Below, piece after piece: positions 42,530 to 51,333 of a stretch of 64,000 nucleotides of DNA (position 1 is the stretch's first letter; each line of letters starts with the position of its first letter). The notes under the pieces are model-generated. The model was not told the origin of the DNA. It made no database searches and saw only the letters and a list, made by a program, of their open reading frames with translations. The position numbers were made by a program, and so were the translations under genes. The DNA is from Bacilli bacterium (GTDB taxonomy: Bacteria; Bacillota_I; Bacilli_A; RF39; UBA660): the NCBI GenBank assembly GCA_900752905.1, contig CAADWX010000014.1:25853-89852 (forward strand), written 5' to 3'.

Positions 42530-42874
42530 TTATATTTTAACTAAATCAAATACATCAAGTTCACTATTTATATGTTGTATATACTTTAATACTTTCATTT
42601 TTTTAAATGTTTTTAAAGTTTCTTCATTTTCATTACATATGAATACTTGACCTCCTTCTTTATAAGCCAATTCGTAAATATAAAATAAACAATTAATTCC
42701 TTTTATATCTATACTCTTTAATTCTTGAATATTAAAAACAATTCTGGATATTCTGCTTTTCTTTATTTTACTAGTAACATTTCTTTCAAACCTTAAAGTT
42801 GTATTTTTTATCAAATCTCCTTTCAATCTTACAAATAAAACTCCTTTTCTAAACTCCATTATTATTTTTAACAT
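42530..42874 (-). CDS. SpoIIAA-like STAS protein lacking the phospho-acceptor serine
   Basis: A 114-residue STAS-domain protein that aligns with SpoIIAA by eye: ISRIVFNIQELKSIDIKGIN opposite the IRHIVLNLEDLSFMDSSGLG region of B. subtilis. The D-S-S-G motif, which carries the serine phosphorylated by SpoIIAB, is D-I-K-G here (residues 56-59). The next gene, 17 bases on, is the sigma factor; spoIIAB, which belongs between them, is missing. AGGTGAT precedes the ATG. It may act in a changed way or be a structural remnant kept by coupling. Confidence 0.8.
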   Translation of the reverse strand: MLKIIMEFRKGVLFVRLKGDLIKNTTLRFERNVTSKIKKSRISRIVFNIQELKSIDIKGINCLFYIYELAYKEGGQVFICNENEETLKTFKKMKVLKYIQHINSELDVFDLVKI

Positions 42875-42951
42875 ATATCACCTCAGTTATGTTATAGCAC
42901 AAAAAAAAGACGAAATGTTGATTTCGACAAAACTAGAATTTTTTAGTATAA

Positions 42952-43152
42952 TTATTTTTTTATGTCATTATAAAATATATAATCTGGTTTTTTATTAAAT
43001 ATTTTTGCTATAGAAACTGCCATTTTATATGTAAGTGTTCTATTACCATTTTCAATTTGACTATAAAAAGATTTGCTTATTCCAAGCATATCCGCAATAT
43101 TTTGCATAGTGTATTTTTTTTCTAATCTCATTTTTCTTAATTTTTCGTGCAT
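42952..43152 (-). CDS. XRE-family regulator
   Basis: A 66-residue protein with a complete Cro/C1 helix-turn-helix (MQNIADMLGISKSFYSQIEN) and the following KMAVSIAKIFNKKPDYIF helix. No effector domain. It diverges from another XRE gene at 43263 across a 110-base gap containing CACCACCA (43190 region) and TGGTGGTG (43251 region), an inverted pair that could be an operator. Confidence 0.8.
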   Translation of the reverse strand: MHEKLRKMRLEKKYTMQNIADMLGISKSFYSQIENGNRTLTYKMAVSIAKIFNKKPDYIFYNDIKK

Positions 43153-43262
43153 AAATAAAACCTCGTATTCATTATACCATAAAAGAACACCACCAGTGAA
43201 CTGTATTTTATATTCAAATATGAGAAAATTAAATTGGTAAAAATTGGCAATGGTGGTGAAAT

Positions 43263-43505
43263 ATGGTAAATAACAGTCAATTACAAGATGAATATACTAA
43301 TTTATCAATAAACATTAAAACTTATAGAAAGAATTTAAATCTTACACAAGAACAATTAGCAGAATTAAGTGATATAAGTATTTCATATATAAAACAAATA
43401 GAATCAAATAAAAATTATACTAATGTAACATTAACATCATTATTAAAAATATCTAAAGCATTAAATAAATCTTTGGAAGAATTATTTCGAAATAATTTAA
43501 AATAA
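43263..43505 (+). CDS. XRE-family regulator (divergent partner)
   Basis: An 80-residue protein preceded by GGTGGTGA. Helix-turn-helix LTQEQLAELSDISISYIKQI with the following TLTSLLKISKALNKSLEELF helix. It has a 20-residue N-terminal extension. The divergent pair may cross-regulate. Targets unknown; the neighbouring sporulation operon and yebC are candidates only by position. Confidence 0.8.
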   Translation: MVNNSQLQDEYTNLSINIKTYRKNLNLTQEQLAELSDISISYIKQIESNKNYTNVTLTSLLKISKALNKSLEELFRNNLK

Positions 43506-43551
43506 AAACATTTCTTTAATTAGAAGTGTTTTTATTTATATCTCTCATTTT

Positions 43552-44265
43552 TTATAATTCAACATTATGATAAATATTTTTTACATCTTCAACTTCATCT
43601 AACATGTTATAAAGTCTTTTAAAAAGTTCTAAATCATCACCTTCCAAAGTTATTTTTTCTTTTGGAAGCATTGATATTTCATCAATTTCAAATTCTTTTA
43701 TACCAAGTGAAGAAGTTATAGCATTTTTTATTGCAAATAAATCTTTTGGATTTCCATATATCATTATAATTCCATTATCATTTTCAATATCTTCAATATC
43801 ACAATCATTTTCGATTAAAGCATTCATAACAGATTCCTCGTCTGTACCTTTTACTCCTACTATGCATAAGTTATCGTAATTAAATGATACAGATCCTTGA
43901 ACTCCTATTTTACATTTACATTTATTTAATACTGCTTTAACACTACTAATTGATCTATTTGGATTATCTGTTAAACAACTTACAATTAAAGTAGATCCAT
44001 TTGGTCCAAAAACTTCATAGTTTAATGTTTCAAATGATTCATCTACACCACTATTAACTTTATCAAGAGCTCTTTTAATTACATCTGCTGGAACTTGTTC
44101 TTTTTTAGCTTTCTCTATTAATCTTTTTAAACTAGGATTACCTTCTGGAGTTGCTCCACCTGACTTTGCTACTTGATATATTTCTCTTGCATACATACCA
44201 TATAATTTACCTTTTGCTGCACCTGTTGCGGCTTTAGCTGCTGCTATATTAGGAAATCTTCCCAT
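43552..44265 (-). CDS. yebC: YebC/PmpR family protein
   Basis: A 237-residue member: MGRFPNIAAAKAATGAAKGK, GGATPEGNPSLKRLIEKAKK, NYEVFGPNGSTLIVSCLTDN and CKIGVQGSVSFNYD. The family includes DNA-binding regulators and, by recent work, factors that relieve ribosome stalling at proline-rich stretches. Start pattern and length fit. It stands alone, upstream of no clear operon partner. Confidence 0.95.
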   Translation of the reverse strand: MGRFPNIAAAKAATGAAKGKLYGMYAREIYQVAKSGGATPEGNPSLKRLIEKAKKEQVPADVIKRALDKVNSGVDESFETLNYEVFGPNGSTLIVSCLTDNPNRSISSVKAVLNKCKCKIGVQGSVSFNYDNLCIVGVKGTDEESVMNALIENDCDIEDIENDNGIIMIYGNPKDLFAIKNAITSSLGIKEFEIDEISMLPKEKITLEGDDLELFKRLYNMLDEVEDVKNIYHNVEL

Positions 44266-44334
44266 TTTATCTCCTCCTTAAATATATAAATATTTTAGCA
44301 TAAAATCATATAGTATTACAAGAAAAACATAAAC

Positions 44335-44366
44335 AAAAAGACAGCTTTATAAAGCTGATCTTTTAA
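44335..44366 (-). terminator. Terminator of the SASP gene
   Basis: AAAGA-T-CAGCTTTAT and ATAAAGCTG-T-CTTTTT arms form a stem with one mismatch on the minus strand, followed by TTTGTTT. Confidence 0.8.
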
Positions 44367-44367
44367 A

Positions 44368-44571
44368 TTATTTACCTTGGTAGTTTCCACCTAAAGATTG
44401 TTCAGCCATAGCAACTAATCTTTTTGTGATTTCTCCACCTACTGAACCATTAGCACGACTTGTTGCATCAGGTCCCATAGTAACACCTAATTCGTTAGCT
44501 ATTTCATATTTCATTTTTTCGATAGCTTGTTTAGCTCCTGGAACGTATAATTTACTATTTGATTTATTCAT
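44368..44571 (-). CDS. Alpha/beta-type small acid-soluble spore protein
   Basis: A 67-residue SASP with the family blocks [20 protein letters not shown] and [20 protein letters not shown]. The YE-IA site matches the cleavage site of the germination protease GPR. These proteins coat forespore DNA, protect it from UV and heat, and are degraded at germination. It has a strong AGGAGGT ribosome site, a sigma-G-like promoter and a terminator, so it is a single-gene unit. Confidence 0.97.
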   Translation of the reverse strand: MNKSNSKLYVPGAKQAIEKMKYEIANELGVTMGPDATSRANGSVGGEITKRLVAMAEQSLGGNYQGK

Positions 44572-44596
44572 ACTTGTTTCACCTCCTGTACACTAA

Positions 44597-44625
44597 TATC
44601 ATGTATCAGGATTAGAAATAAATAC
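44597..44625 (-). promoter_or_regulatory. Forespore (sigma-G/sigma-F-like) promoter of the SASP gene
   Basis: On the minus strand GTATT (44625-44621) and CATGATA (44603-44597) are 17 bases apart. CATGATA fits the sigma-G -10 pattern CAT-N-H-TA fully; the -35 differs from GHATR at the last position. The expected start is just upstream of AGGAGGT. Confidence 0.7.
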
Positions 44626-44648
44626 GTTTTTTTTATTGGTAAATTTTA

Positions 44649-45824
44649 CTATAAATAATTGGAATATTTACTTTGATCTAAATTTGATATTACTTCAATA
44701 TTATTAAGAACTTTATTAATCATTTCTTTATAATCAAAACTATTTTCATATTTTATTGCTTTATCTAATTCAGGATTAATCACTGGATGTTTAGGTAAAA
44801 ATATTGTACAACAATCTTCATATGGTAAAATACTTGTTTCATATGTACCTATTTTATTTGCTATATCAATAATTTCGAGCTTATCCATACAAGCAACTGG
44901 TCTAATTACTGGCATATTTGTTACATTATTTATAACACTCATGCTAGTTAATGTTTGACTTGCTACTTGTCCAATACTTTCACCATTAATGATTACTTTT
45001 GCTTTTATTTTTACTGAAATTTCCTCAGCTATTCTATACATCATTCTTCTCATTATGGTTATAATATAATTGTCAGGTACATTTTTATAAATTGCTTCTT
45101 GAATTTCTGTAAAAGGAACAACATATACCTTAATATTTCCTGAATAAGAATTTATTATGTTAGCTAAAGAAATTACTTTATTTTTAGCTTCTACACTTGT
45201 ATGTGGTGGCGATTCAAAATATAAACAATCAATATCAATACCTCTTTTTATAGAAAGATATCCAGCAACTGGACTATCTATACCACCACTTAACATTAAT
45301 AATCCTTTTCCTTGTATTCCTACAGGATAACCTCCTAATCCTTTTATTTCATCTGTATAAATAAAAGTTCCTTCAGGTCTTATTTCAATATTTATATGTG
45401 TATCTGGATTATGAACATCTACTTTTAAATCTGTGTTTTTTAAAATATAGCCTCCTATTATTCTATTAAAATCCATAGAATGAATTTCAAAAGATTTATC
45501 AGCTCTTTTGGTTTCTACTTTAAAAGTACCTGTTCTATTTTTTATGAGTTCTAAAACTTTTTCTTTTATATCCTCAGTATTATTATTTACTTTATGGCAT
45601 ACAACTATACCATGAATTCCAAAAATTAACTTTAATTTTTTTAATATTGTATCTAAATTTTCTTCGTTACATTCTATATACATACGAACTCTATCTTTTT
45701 TCATTATATATGGAATATCTTTTAGAATTTTTTTAATATTATTAGATAACATTTCTATAAAAAATTTTCTATTTGCTTTTTTAGTTGTTAATTCTCCATA
45801 TTTAATCATTATTAATCTATTCAT
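44649..45824 (-). CDS. thiI: tRNA 4-thiouridine synthetase ThiI
   Basis: A 391-residue enzyme with an N-terminal ferredoxin-like/THUMP region (about 1-165) and a PP-loop ATPase domain starting LLMLSGGIDSPVAGYLSIKR. IMRRMMYRIAEEISVK and NGESIGQVASQTLTSM are typical. It adenylates U8 of tRNA and adds sulfur; in some bacteria it also makes thiazole. The rhodanese domain of the E. coli enzyme is absent, as usual in Bacillota. An IscS-type desulfurase normally adjacent is not here. Confidence 0.95.
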   Translation of the reverse strand: MNRLIMIKYGELTTKKANRKFFIEMLSNNIKKILKDIPYIMKKDRVRMYIECNEENLDTILKKLKLIFGIHGIVVCHKVNNNTEDIKEKVLELIKNRTGTFKVETKRADKSFEIHSMDFNRIIGGYILKNTDLKVDVHNPDTHINIEIRPEGTFIYTDEIKGLGGYPVGIQGKGLLMLSGGIDSPVAGYLSIKRGIDIDCLYFESPPHTSVEAKNKVISLANIINSYSGNIKVYVVPFTEIQEAIYKNVPDNYIITIMRRMMYRIAEEISVKIKAKVIINGESIGQVASQTLTSMSVINNVTNMPVIRPVACMDKLEIIDIANKIGTYETSILPYEDCCTIFLPKHPVINPELDKAIKYENSFDYKEMINKVLNNIEVISNLDQSKYSNYL

Positions 45825-45845
45825 ACTTTCAGTACTCCTTTATGA

Positions 45846-45873
45846 ATAAAAGCCCTAATTGGACTTTTATTTT
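45846..45873 (-). terminator. Terminator of rny
   Basis: AAAAGTCC and GGGCTTTT arms (with a G-T pair) overlap the end of rny, followed by TATTC on the minus strand. Confidence 0.6.
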
Positions 45874-47420
45874 GCTTCTTCTACAGCTCGTGTTTCTCTA
45901 ATTACAGTAACCTTTATTGTTCCTGGATATTGTAATTCAGATTCTATCCTATTTTTAATATCACGAGCGATTTTTACACTTTTTAAATCATCTACTTCTT
46001 CTGGTTTTACAAGTACTCTTACTTCTCTACCAGCTTGTACGGCATATGTTTTTTCAACACCTTCCATACTATTACCAATATTTTCTAAATCTTGTAATCT
46101 TTTAACATAGTTTTCTAAAGAATCATTTCTTGCTCCAGGTCGAGATGCTGATAAGGCATCAGCTATTGCAACTAAAGAAGCTATAACACTTGTTGGTTCA
46201 GTATCACCATGATGTGATTCTATTGCATTAATAACAACTTCATTTTCTTTATATTTTCGTGCTATATCAGCACCTAAAGTCACATGACTTCCTTCAACTT
46301 CATGATCTATAGCTTTACCTATATCATGTAAAAGTCCAGCTCTTTTGGCTAGTGCTTGGTTTTCGCCCATTTCTACAGCAAGTAATCCTGCTAATTGTCC
46401 AACTTCAATAGAATGTTGTAAAGCATTTTGACCATAAGATGTTCTAAAATGTAACTTTCCTATTAGTTCCACTAATTCAGGATCTATTTTAGTAATACCC
46501 AGTTCAAATAAAGCTGATTCTCCATATTCTCTTATTTTTACATTCATTTCTTTTGAAACTTTATCATAAACCTCTTCTATGCGTGATGGATGTATTCTTC
46601 CATCTTTAATTAATGTATCTATGGTTTGATGTGCGATTTCTCTTCTTAATGGATCAAAAGATGAAACAACTAAAGCTTCTGGTGTATCATCAATTAAAAC
46701 ATCAACTCCAGTTATAGCTTCAAGTGTTCTAATATTTCTTCCTTCTCTACCAATAATTCTTCCTTTCATCTCATCGTTAGGAAGTTCTACAACTGTTACA
46801 GTTTGCTCATTTGCTACATCTGATGCATATTTTTGCATACATGATACCAACATTCCTTTAGCTTTTTTATCTGCTTCAAGTTTTGCATCTGCTTCTCTAT
46901 CTTTAATATAAGAAGCAATTTCTAAACTCATCATTTCTTCAACTTTTTTTAAAACCATTTCTCTTGCTTGTTGTTTTGAATAACCAGCAATTTGTTCTAA
47001 CATATCAATTTGTTTTTGTTTAATTTCATCCACTTTTACTTGTTCTTTTTGAATTTCTTTTTGTTTTTCGATTAAAATATTTTCTTTATCCTCTAGCATT
47101 TGTTCTCTGTTTTGAAGAGTTTGATCTCTTCTATCAATATTTGCTTCTCTTGTTAATAATCTTTCTTCTGATTCTTTTAACTCACTTTTTTTCTCTTTTA
47201 TTTCTTTTTCTAAGTCTATTTTAATCTTATGTGCTTCATCTTTTGCTTCTAAAATACTTTCTCTCTTTATTTTATCAGCATTTTTTTTAGCATCTTCTAT
47301 CATTTTAGAGATTTTTTTTATTGCAGCTAAACCCCTAATATAATTAATAACCACTACAGTTATAATTCCAACAAAAATCCCAATAAGGACTAGCAAAATG
47401 GAGATTATTAATTTATTCAT
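45867..47420 (-). CDS. rny: Ribonuclease Y
   Basis: A 517-residue endoribonuclease: N-terminal membrane helix (about 3-25), long coiled coil (about 30-150), KH domain ([20 protein letters not shown]) and HD domain ([20 protein letters not shown]). RNase Y initiates mRNA decay at the membrane in Bacillota. Its neighbour upstream on the other side is recA, the conserved recA-rny arrangement, here with a rightward ORF in between. Confidence 0.97.
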   Translation of the reverse strand: MNKLIISILLVLIGIFVGIITVVVINYIRGLAAIKKISKMIEDAKKNADKIKRESILEAKDEAHKIKIDLEKEIKEKKSELKESEERLLTREANIDRRDQTLQNREQMLEDKENILIEKQKEIQKEQVKVDEIKQKQIDMLEQIAGYSKQQAREMVLKKVEEMMSLEIASYIKDREADAKLEADKKAKGMLVSCMQKYASDVANEQTVTVVELPNDEMKGRIIGREGRNIRTLEAITGVDVLIDDTPEALVVSSFDPLRREIAHQTIDTLIKDGRIHPSRIEEVYDKVSKEMNVKIREYGESALFELGITKIDPELVELIGKLHFRTSYGQNALQHSIEVGQLAGLLAVEMGENQALAKRAGLLHDIGKAIDHEVEGSHVTLGADIARKYKENEVVINAIESHHGDTEPTSVIASLVAIADALSASRPGARNDSLENYVKRLQDLENIGNSMEGVEKTYAVQAGREVRVLVKPEEVDDLKSVKIARDIKNRIESELQYPGTIKVTVIRETRAVEEAK

Positions 47421-47546
47421 GTATAGCCTCCATTCTAATAATCAGGAAAAATTAATATTATCCTAATATCATTTTAATGTTAAAAAGATAATAAGTCAAG
47501 ATTGACTTTTAAAATTTATGATATTATTATTACATTAGGTGATAGT

Positions 47547-48233
47547 ATGTCATGGATTGAAAAAGAAAAAATTAATAGTGAGAAAAAATTTCTTGCTTTA
47601 TTTAAAAAACAAGAAAAAGCAATGAAATATAATATTCCAAAAGAATTAAAAAAAGCGGAAGTACCATATTTACAAAAAGAAAGAAATAATATATACAAAA
47701 GACAAAACAAAAAATATGATATAAAATTCGGAAAGATAATGGAGCAAATATACTCTTTTGAGCATGAAAAATATTATGTGGGTATACATAGGACTTGCAA
47801 TGATGTAAACAAAATAATGAATGAAGGAATTGCAATGAAAAAAAATTTAACTGATATAAATAATCATGTCCAAATAATTAAAAATTTTCCATTTATGTTG
47901 GAGCAAATAGAACATGCGAATGAATACAAAGGTTCAACAGCTGTTCTCATTTTAAAAATTCCTAAAAAAGATATTGATTGCAACTATGAAACAATAGAAG
48001 AAAGAGATCCTATTTATTACCAAAAAGATGGCACTTTATTTCTTGATCCAAAATATATTGTTGGCTTTGTCCCAAATAATGGTGGAGAAATAAGTGATTT
48101 TATTTTTAATGATATTATTGATAAAAATGTAAATATTTATCCCCATTACTACGATGATAGTATCAGTAATTTACAAAATAAAAAAGCATTTAATGCTTTT
48201 TTATTTTTCTTCTTTTATATTTTTTTCTTTTGA
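47547..48233 (+). CDS. Hypothetical protein between rny and recA, possible ART-like fold
   Basis: The ATG at 47547 is chosen because AGGTGAT lies 5 bases upstream; an in-frame start at 47502 has no ribosome site. The 228-residue product starts [21 protein letters not shown] central block, [20 protein letters not shown] then SIG, followed by [16 protein letters not shown] and [15 protein letters not shown], has the layout of ADP-ribosyltransferase-like proteins (a GxHxT near the start, an ILxxGI helix), but I am not certain. The last 18 residues (from NKKAFNAF on) are encoded by the terminator and overlap the end of recA by 33 bases. Confidence 0.6.
   Translation: MSWIEKEKINSEKKFLALFKKQEKAMKYNIPKELKKAEVPYLQKERNNIYKRQNKKYDIKFGKIMEQIYSFEHEKYYVGIHRTCNDVNKIMNEGIAMKKNLTDINNHVQIIKNFPFMLEQIEHANEYKGSTAVLILKIPKKDIDCNYETIEERDPIYYQKDGTLFLDPKYIVGFVPNNGGEISDFIFNDIIDKNVNIYPHYYDDSISNLQNKKAFNAFLFFFFYIFFF
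48178..48204. terminator. Bidirectional terminator between the hypothetical gene and recA
   Basis: AAAAAAGCATT and AATGCTTTTTT form a symmetric stem with T on both strands. It lies inside the 3' end of the rightward gene and just after the recA stop. Confidence 0.85.
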
Positions 48234-49226
48234 ATTATCTATTTCATAATATTTTCTAACTTCTTTTTCTATTTCATCCCTAAGTTTTGTATTATTTCTA
48301 AATAATTCTTTAACATTTTCCTTCCCTTGGCCTAATTTTTCACCCTTATATGCATACCAAGCACCACTTTTTTCAATTATTTTTGCTTCACTTGCAAGGT
48401 CAACAATTTCTCCTTCTTTAGATACTCCCTCACCATACATTATATCAACTGAACAAGTTTTAAATGGAGGTGCCATTTTATTTTTTACGACTTTTACACT
48501 AGTTTTATTTCCTGTAATATTAGATCCATCTTTTATTTGCTCACTTCTTCTAATTTCAAGTCTTACAGATGAGTAGAATTTTAAAGCACGTCCACCTGGA
48601 GTTGTTTCTGGGTTTCCAAATAATACACCTACTTTTTCACGAAGTTGGTTGATAAATATTGCTATAGTATTAGTTTTACTTATAACGCTTGCCAATTTTC
48701 TTAATGCTTGTGACATAAGTCTTGCTTGAAGTCCAACGTGTGAATCACCCATTTCACCCTCTATTTCAGCTTGTGGAACAAGTGCAGCAACAGAATCAAT
48801 AACAATTACACTAATTGCTCCACTTCTTACTAAGGCTTCGCAAATTTCCAATGCTTGTTCTCCATTATCTGGTTGCGATAATAGTAGTTCATTTATATTA
48901 ACTCCGATTTTTGCTGCATATGTTGGATCTAAAGCATGTTCTGCATCAATAAACGCAGCTCTTCCACCAAGTTTTTGTGCTTCTGCAATAGCATGTAATG
49001 CAAAAGTAGTTTTACCACTTGATTCTGGGCCATATATTTCTATAATTCTACCCTTTGGATATCCTCCAATACCTAAAGCTATATCTAAAGATAATGATCC
49101 ACTTGGAATAGTATCAATTTCCATATGTTCATTATCACCTAATTTCATTACTGAACCTTTACCAAATTGTTTTTCAATATCGGCTAATACTTGATCTAAT
49201 GTTTTATCATTTGTAGATTTAACCAT
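48201..49226 (-). CDS. recA: Recombinase RecA
   Basis: The ATG at 49226 follows AGGAGG by 7 bases; upstream in-frame Met is rejected. The 341-residue protein has Walker [14 protein letters not shown], the DNA-binding loops ([40 protein letters not shown]) and an acidic tail. RecA forms filaments on single-stranded DNA for homologous pairing and triggers LexA cleavage. No clear LexA box is visible in the short upstream region, although the sequence CGAACATTTGTTTG near 49293 is a possible one. Confidence 0.98.
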   Translation of the reverse strand: MVKSTNDKTLDQVLADIEKQFGKGSVMKLGDNEHMEIDTIPSGSLSLDIALGIGGYPKGRIIEIYGPESSGKTTFALHAIAEAQKLGGRAAFIDAEHALDPTYAAKIGVNINELLLSQPDNGEQALEICEALVRSGAISVIVIDSVAALVPQAEIEGEMGDSHVGLQARLMSQALRKLASVISKTNTIAIFINQLREKVGVLFGNPETTPGGRALKFYSSVRLEIRRSEQIKDGSNITGNKTSVKVVKNKMAPPFKTCSVDIMYGEGVSKEGEIVDLASEAKIIEKSGAWYAYKGEKLGQGKENVKELFRNNTKLRDEIEKEVRKYYEIDNSKEKNIKEEK

Positions 49227-49322
49227 TTTATATCCTCCTAACGTATTACACATTAATTATATATCATTAAAATTTAAATGTCAATATTTTTAACGAACAT
49301 TTGTTTGAAAATATTTTATTTC

Positions 49323-49367
49323 AAAAAAAATCAAACTTCTTTTCAAATTTAAAAAGTTTGATGTTTT
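49323..49367 (-). terminator. Terminator of pgsA
   Basis: ATCAAACTT and AAGTTTGAT arms with a T run on the minus strand, just after the pgsA stop. Confidence 0.8.
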
Positions 49368-49371
49368 TGTA

Positions 49372-50001
49372 TTAAATATCTATTTTTTCTATATCTTCGT
49401 TTTTTACTGGTTTTTCACTTATATATTTTTTATTTGCACTTATGTATTGTATTGCAGAAACGATTGCCAATACACATGATATTATAAGCATAATATCAGA
49501 TATTCTAATATTAATTAATTCAAATGGTAAATTATAAAATAGAGTTAGTGTGATACCTATCATTTGAAATGTTGTTTTTACTTTACCAGTCCAACTAGCA
49601 GCAACAACTTTTCCTGCATTACCAGCAGCCATTTTTACAGCATTTACAACTATATCTCTTACAATTATTATTACAGATATTACAGGCGAAATAAATCCAG
49701 ACGAAGATAAAATTATTAATACTGAATCAACTAATATTTTATCTGCAATAGCATCTAACATTTTCCCTAAATCTGTTACTAAATTACGTTTTCGTGCAAT
49801 GCGACCATCTATAAAATCTGTAAGTGATGCAATTATAAACAAAACACCAACTACTAGATATTTAACATTTACTACAATTGATTCATTTATAAATAATCTT
49901 GGAAAAGACAATCCAACCGCATCAAAAGGAAATAAAAGTATTCCTATTATAATTCCTGTCAAAGCTATACGAGCTATTGTAATTTTATTAGGCAAATTCA
50001 T
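49372..50001 (-). CDS. pgsA: CDP-diacylglycerol-glycerol-3-phosphate 3-phosphatidyltransferase
   Basis: A 209-residue membrane protein with the signature DFIDGRIARKRNLVTDLGKM then LDAIADK, and several hydrophobic segments. It makes phosphatidylglycerol phosphate, the first step to phosphatidylglycerol. Position between the RodZ-like gene and recA is the conserved pgsA-recA neighbourhood of Bacillota, so this is the principal copy. It starts 12 bases after the upstream gene. Confidence 0.94.
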   Translation of the reverse strand: MNLPNKITIARIALTGIIIGILLFPFDAVGLSFPRLFINESIVVNVKYLVVGVLFIIASLTDFIDGRIARKRNLVTDLGKMLDAIADKILVDSVLIILSSSGFISPVISVIIIVRDIVVNAVKMAAGNAGKVVAASWTGKVKTTFQMIGITLTLFYNLPFELINIRISDIMLIISCVLAIVSAIQYISANKKYISEKPVKNEDIEKIDI

Positions 50002-50013
50002 AATTATTCTCTC

Positions 50014-50493
50014 CTATATTATATTTTCTACATTATTATCTTTTTTATTATTTTTATTTACATTATTTATTATAAAGAAACTAAGCATTCCTATTATAAT
50101 TATACTTATTAGTGATATAATTATTATTTTTTTTGTATTTTTATTTTTTCTTTGTATCGTGTATGGAGATGCTACTCTATTCTCTAATTTTGATTTTTCC
50201 ACTTCTGATTTTTTCTTGGCTTTTTGTATATCTGCTAATGAAATTCTAGATGTACAATCAAATAAATATTCATTAAATTCATCAATCATATTTTCAGAAT
50301 TCATACCTAAATACTTGGCATAATCTCTTATAAAATACTTTAAATAAAATATATCATCAAATGCATCTTTATTACCTGCTTCTAAATCTTCAATTTGAGA
50401 TACACGTAGTTTTAAATCAGCAGCTGCTTCTTCTACAGAAACACCAATACTTTCTCTTTGTTCCTTTAATGCTTGGCCAATTTCTTTCACCAT
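50014..50493 (-). CDS. RodZ-like helix-turn-helix membrane protein
   Basis: The ATG at 50493 follows AGAGGTG; the longer open frame upstream lies in RNase P RNA and is rejected. The 159-residue protein has an HTH_25 domain (GQALKEQRESIGVSVEEAAA; DLKLRVSQIEDLEAGNKDAF; YFIRDYAKYLGMN), a Lys-rich linker and one transmembrane helix near residues 118-140, with only a short outer tail. It is the YmfM/RodZ-type protein that precedes pgsA in Bacillus. RodZ links MreB to the membrane; the outer domain is reduced here. Confidence 0.88.
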   Translation of the reverse strand: MVKEIGQALKEQRESIGVSVEEAAADLKLRVSQIEDLEAGNKDAFDDIFYLKYFIRDYAKYLGMNSENMIDEFNEYLFDCTSRISLADIQKAKKKSEVEKSKLENRVASPYTIQRKNKNTKKIIIISLISIIIIGMLSFFIINNVNKNNKKDNNVENII

Positions 50494-50519
50494 CGCACCT
50501 CTTTCTAAATAAAAAAAAG

Positions 50520-50873
50520 AATATCTTATAAGCCATGTTCTGTACCTTAAAAAGGTGACAAACATTTATCTATTGATTACTCAATCCTGTTACTGGTTCA
50601 ATTTCCAGTAATCAAGCTCCCCTACCAAAATTTGGGTTTCTCGCTCGCGGGGTTTACCACGTTCCACTTCCTCTATTTCTAGATTCTTCGTCACTTTGGC
50701 ACTTTACATCCACTCATACCATATCATATGACGTAGGTATTTTAAGACGCCGTTAGGTTGAACTACCTACCAAGAGTTATTTTTTCCTCTTGCACGAACA
50801 CTACAATCATCTCAGATTGTGCGAGCATGGACTTTCCTCTACATTATAAAAATGCAGCGTTTGTCAAGATATT
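50520..50873 (-). ncRNA. rnpB: RNase P RNA, class B (Bacillus type)
   Basis: Minus-strand sequence shows the conserved blocks GAGGAAAGTCCATGCTCGC, GTAGTGTTCGTGC, AAAGTGCCAAAGTGACGAAG, GTGGAACGTGGTAAACCCC, GCGAGCGAGAAACCCAAATT and ACAGAACATGGCTTA. AATATCTT at the 5' end (50873-50866) pairs with AAGATATT at the 3' end (50527-50520) to form P1, which sets the ends at about 354 bases. It matches class B, as in Bacillus, where rnpB also lies beside gpsB. A T run follows the 3' end. The 5' end overlaps the gpsB stop codon. Confidence 0.96.
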
Positions 50874-51195
50874 AATTTTTTCCATATATTATTTTTTCTA
50901 AATTAGATAATCTTCTTAGGACATCTGTATTATTACCATCATTTGCTGATGTTTCACTTAATAATTCAATTTTTGTTCTTAAATTTCTAATTTCTTGTTT
51001 CAATCTAATATTTTCTTCAATTAGATCTTTTCTTTCATTTTCTTGTTCTTTAAGTATTGAAGTGTACTCTTCATAATCCCTTATTACAACATCTAAGAAT
51101 TTATCGACTTCTTGAGGTCTATATCCCCTTGTATCTATTTTAAATTGTTTTTCTAATATATCTTTACTTGTTAGTAAAATTCTTTCCTGATACAT
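50872..51195 (-). CDS. gpsB: Cell division protein GpsB
   Basis: The ATG at 51195 (MYQERILLTSKDILEKQFKI) follows AGAGGTG; a GTG three codons earlier lies in that site. The 107-residue protein has the DivIVA-type N-terminal domain (FKIDTRGYRPQEVDKFLDVV), a coiled coil (about 45-80) and a short C-terminal segment (RRLSNLEKIIYGKN). GpsB links PBP1 and division proteins. It is followed directly by rnpB. Confidence 0.94.
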   Translation of the reverse strand: MYQERILLTSKDILEKQFKIDTRGYRPQEVDKFLDVVIRDYEEYTSILKEQENERKDLIEENIRLKQEIRNLRTKIELLSETSANDGNNTDVLRRLSNLEKIIYGKN

Positions 51196-51287
51196 AATAC
51201 TCACCTCTCCACTCTTTATATAATTTTATAAAAAAAAGATGAATTTGTCAATTGAACATAATAAAGTTGTTTTATTTTATCTATGAG

Positions 51288-51317
51288 TTGTTTTTTTTTT
51301 ATCTTTTTTGATATAAT
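51288..51317 (+). promoter_or_regulatory. Promoter of the CPBP protease gene
   Basis: TTGTTT at 51288-51293 and TATAAT at 51312-51317, 18 bases apart; the ribosome site GGTGAT and ATG at 51334 follow closely. Confidence 0.6.
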
Positions 51318-51333
51318 ATTAATTGGTGATAGA

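Noticed and set aside
50500..50565. N-terminal extension of the RodZ-like protein
   Set aside because: These codons lie in the 3' end of RNase P RNA; the start with AGAGGTG is downstream.
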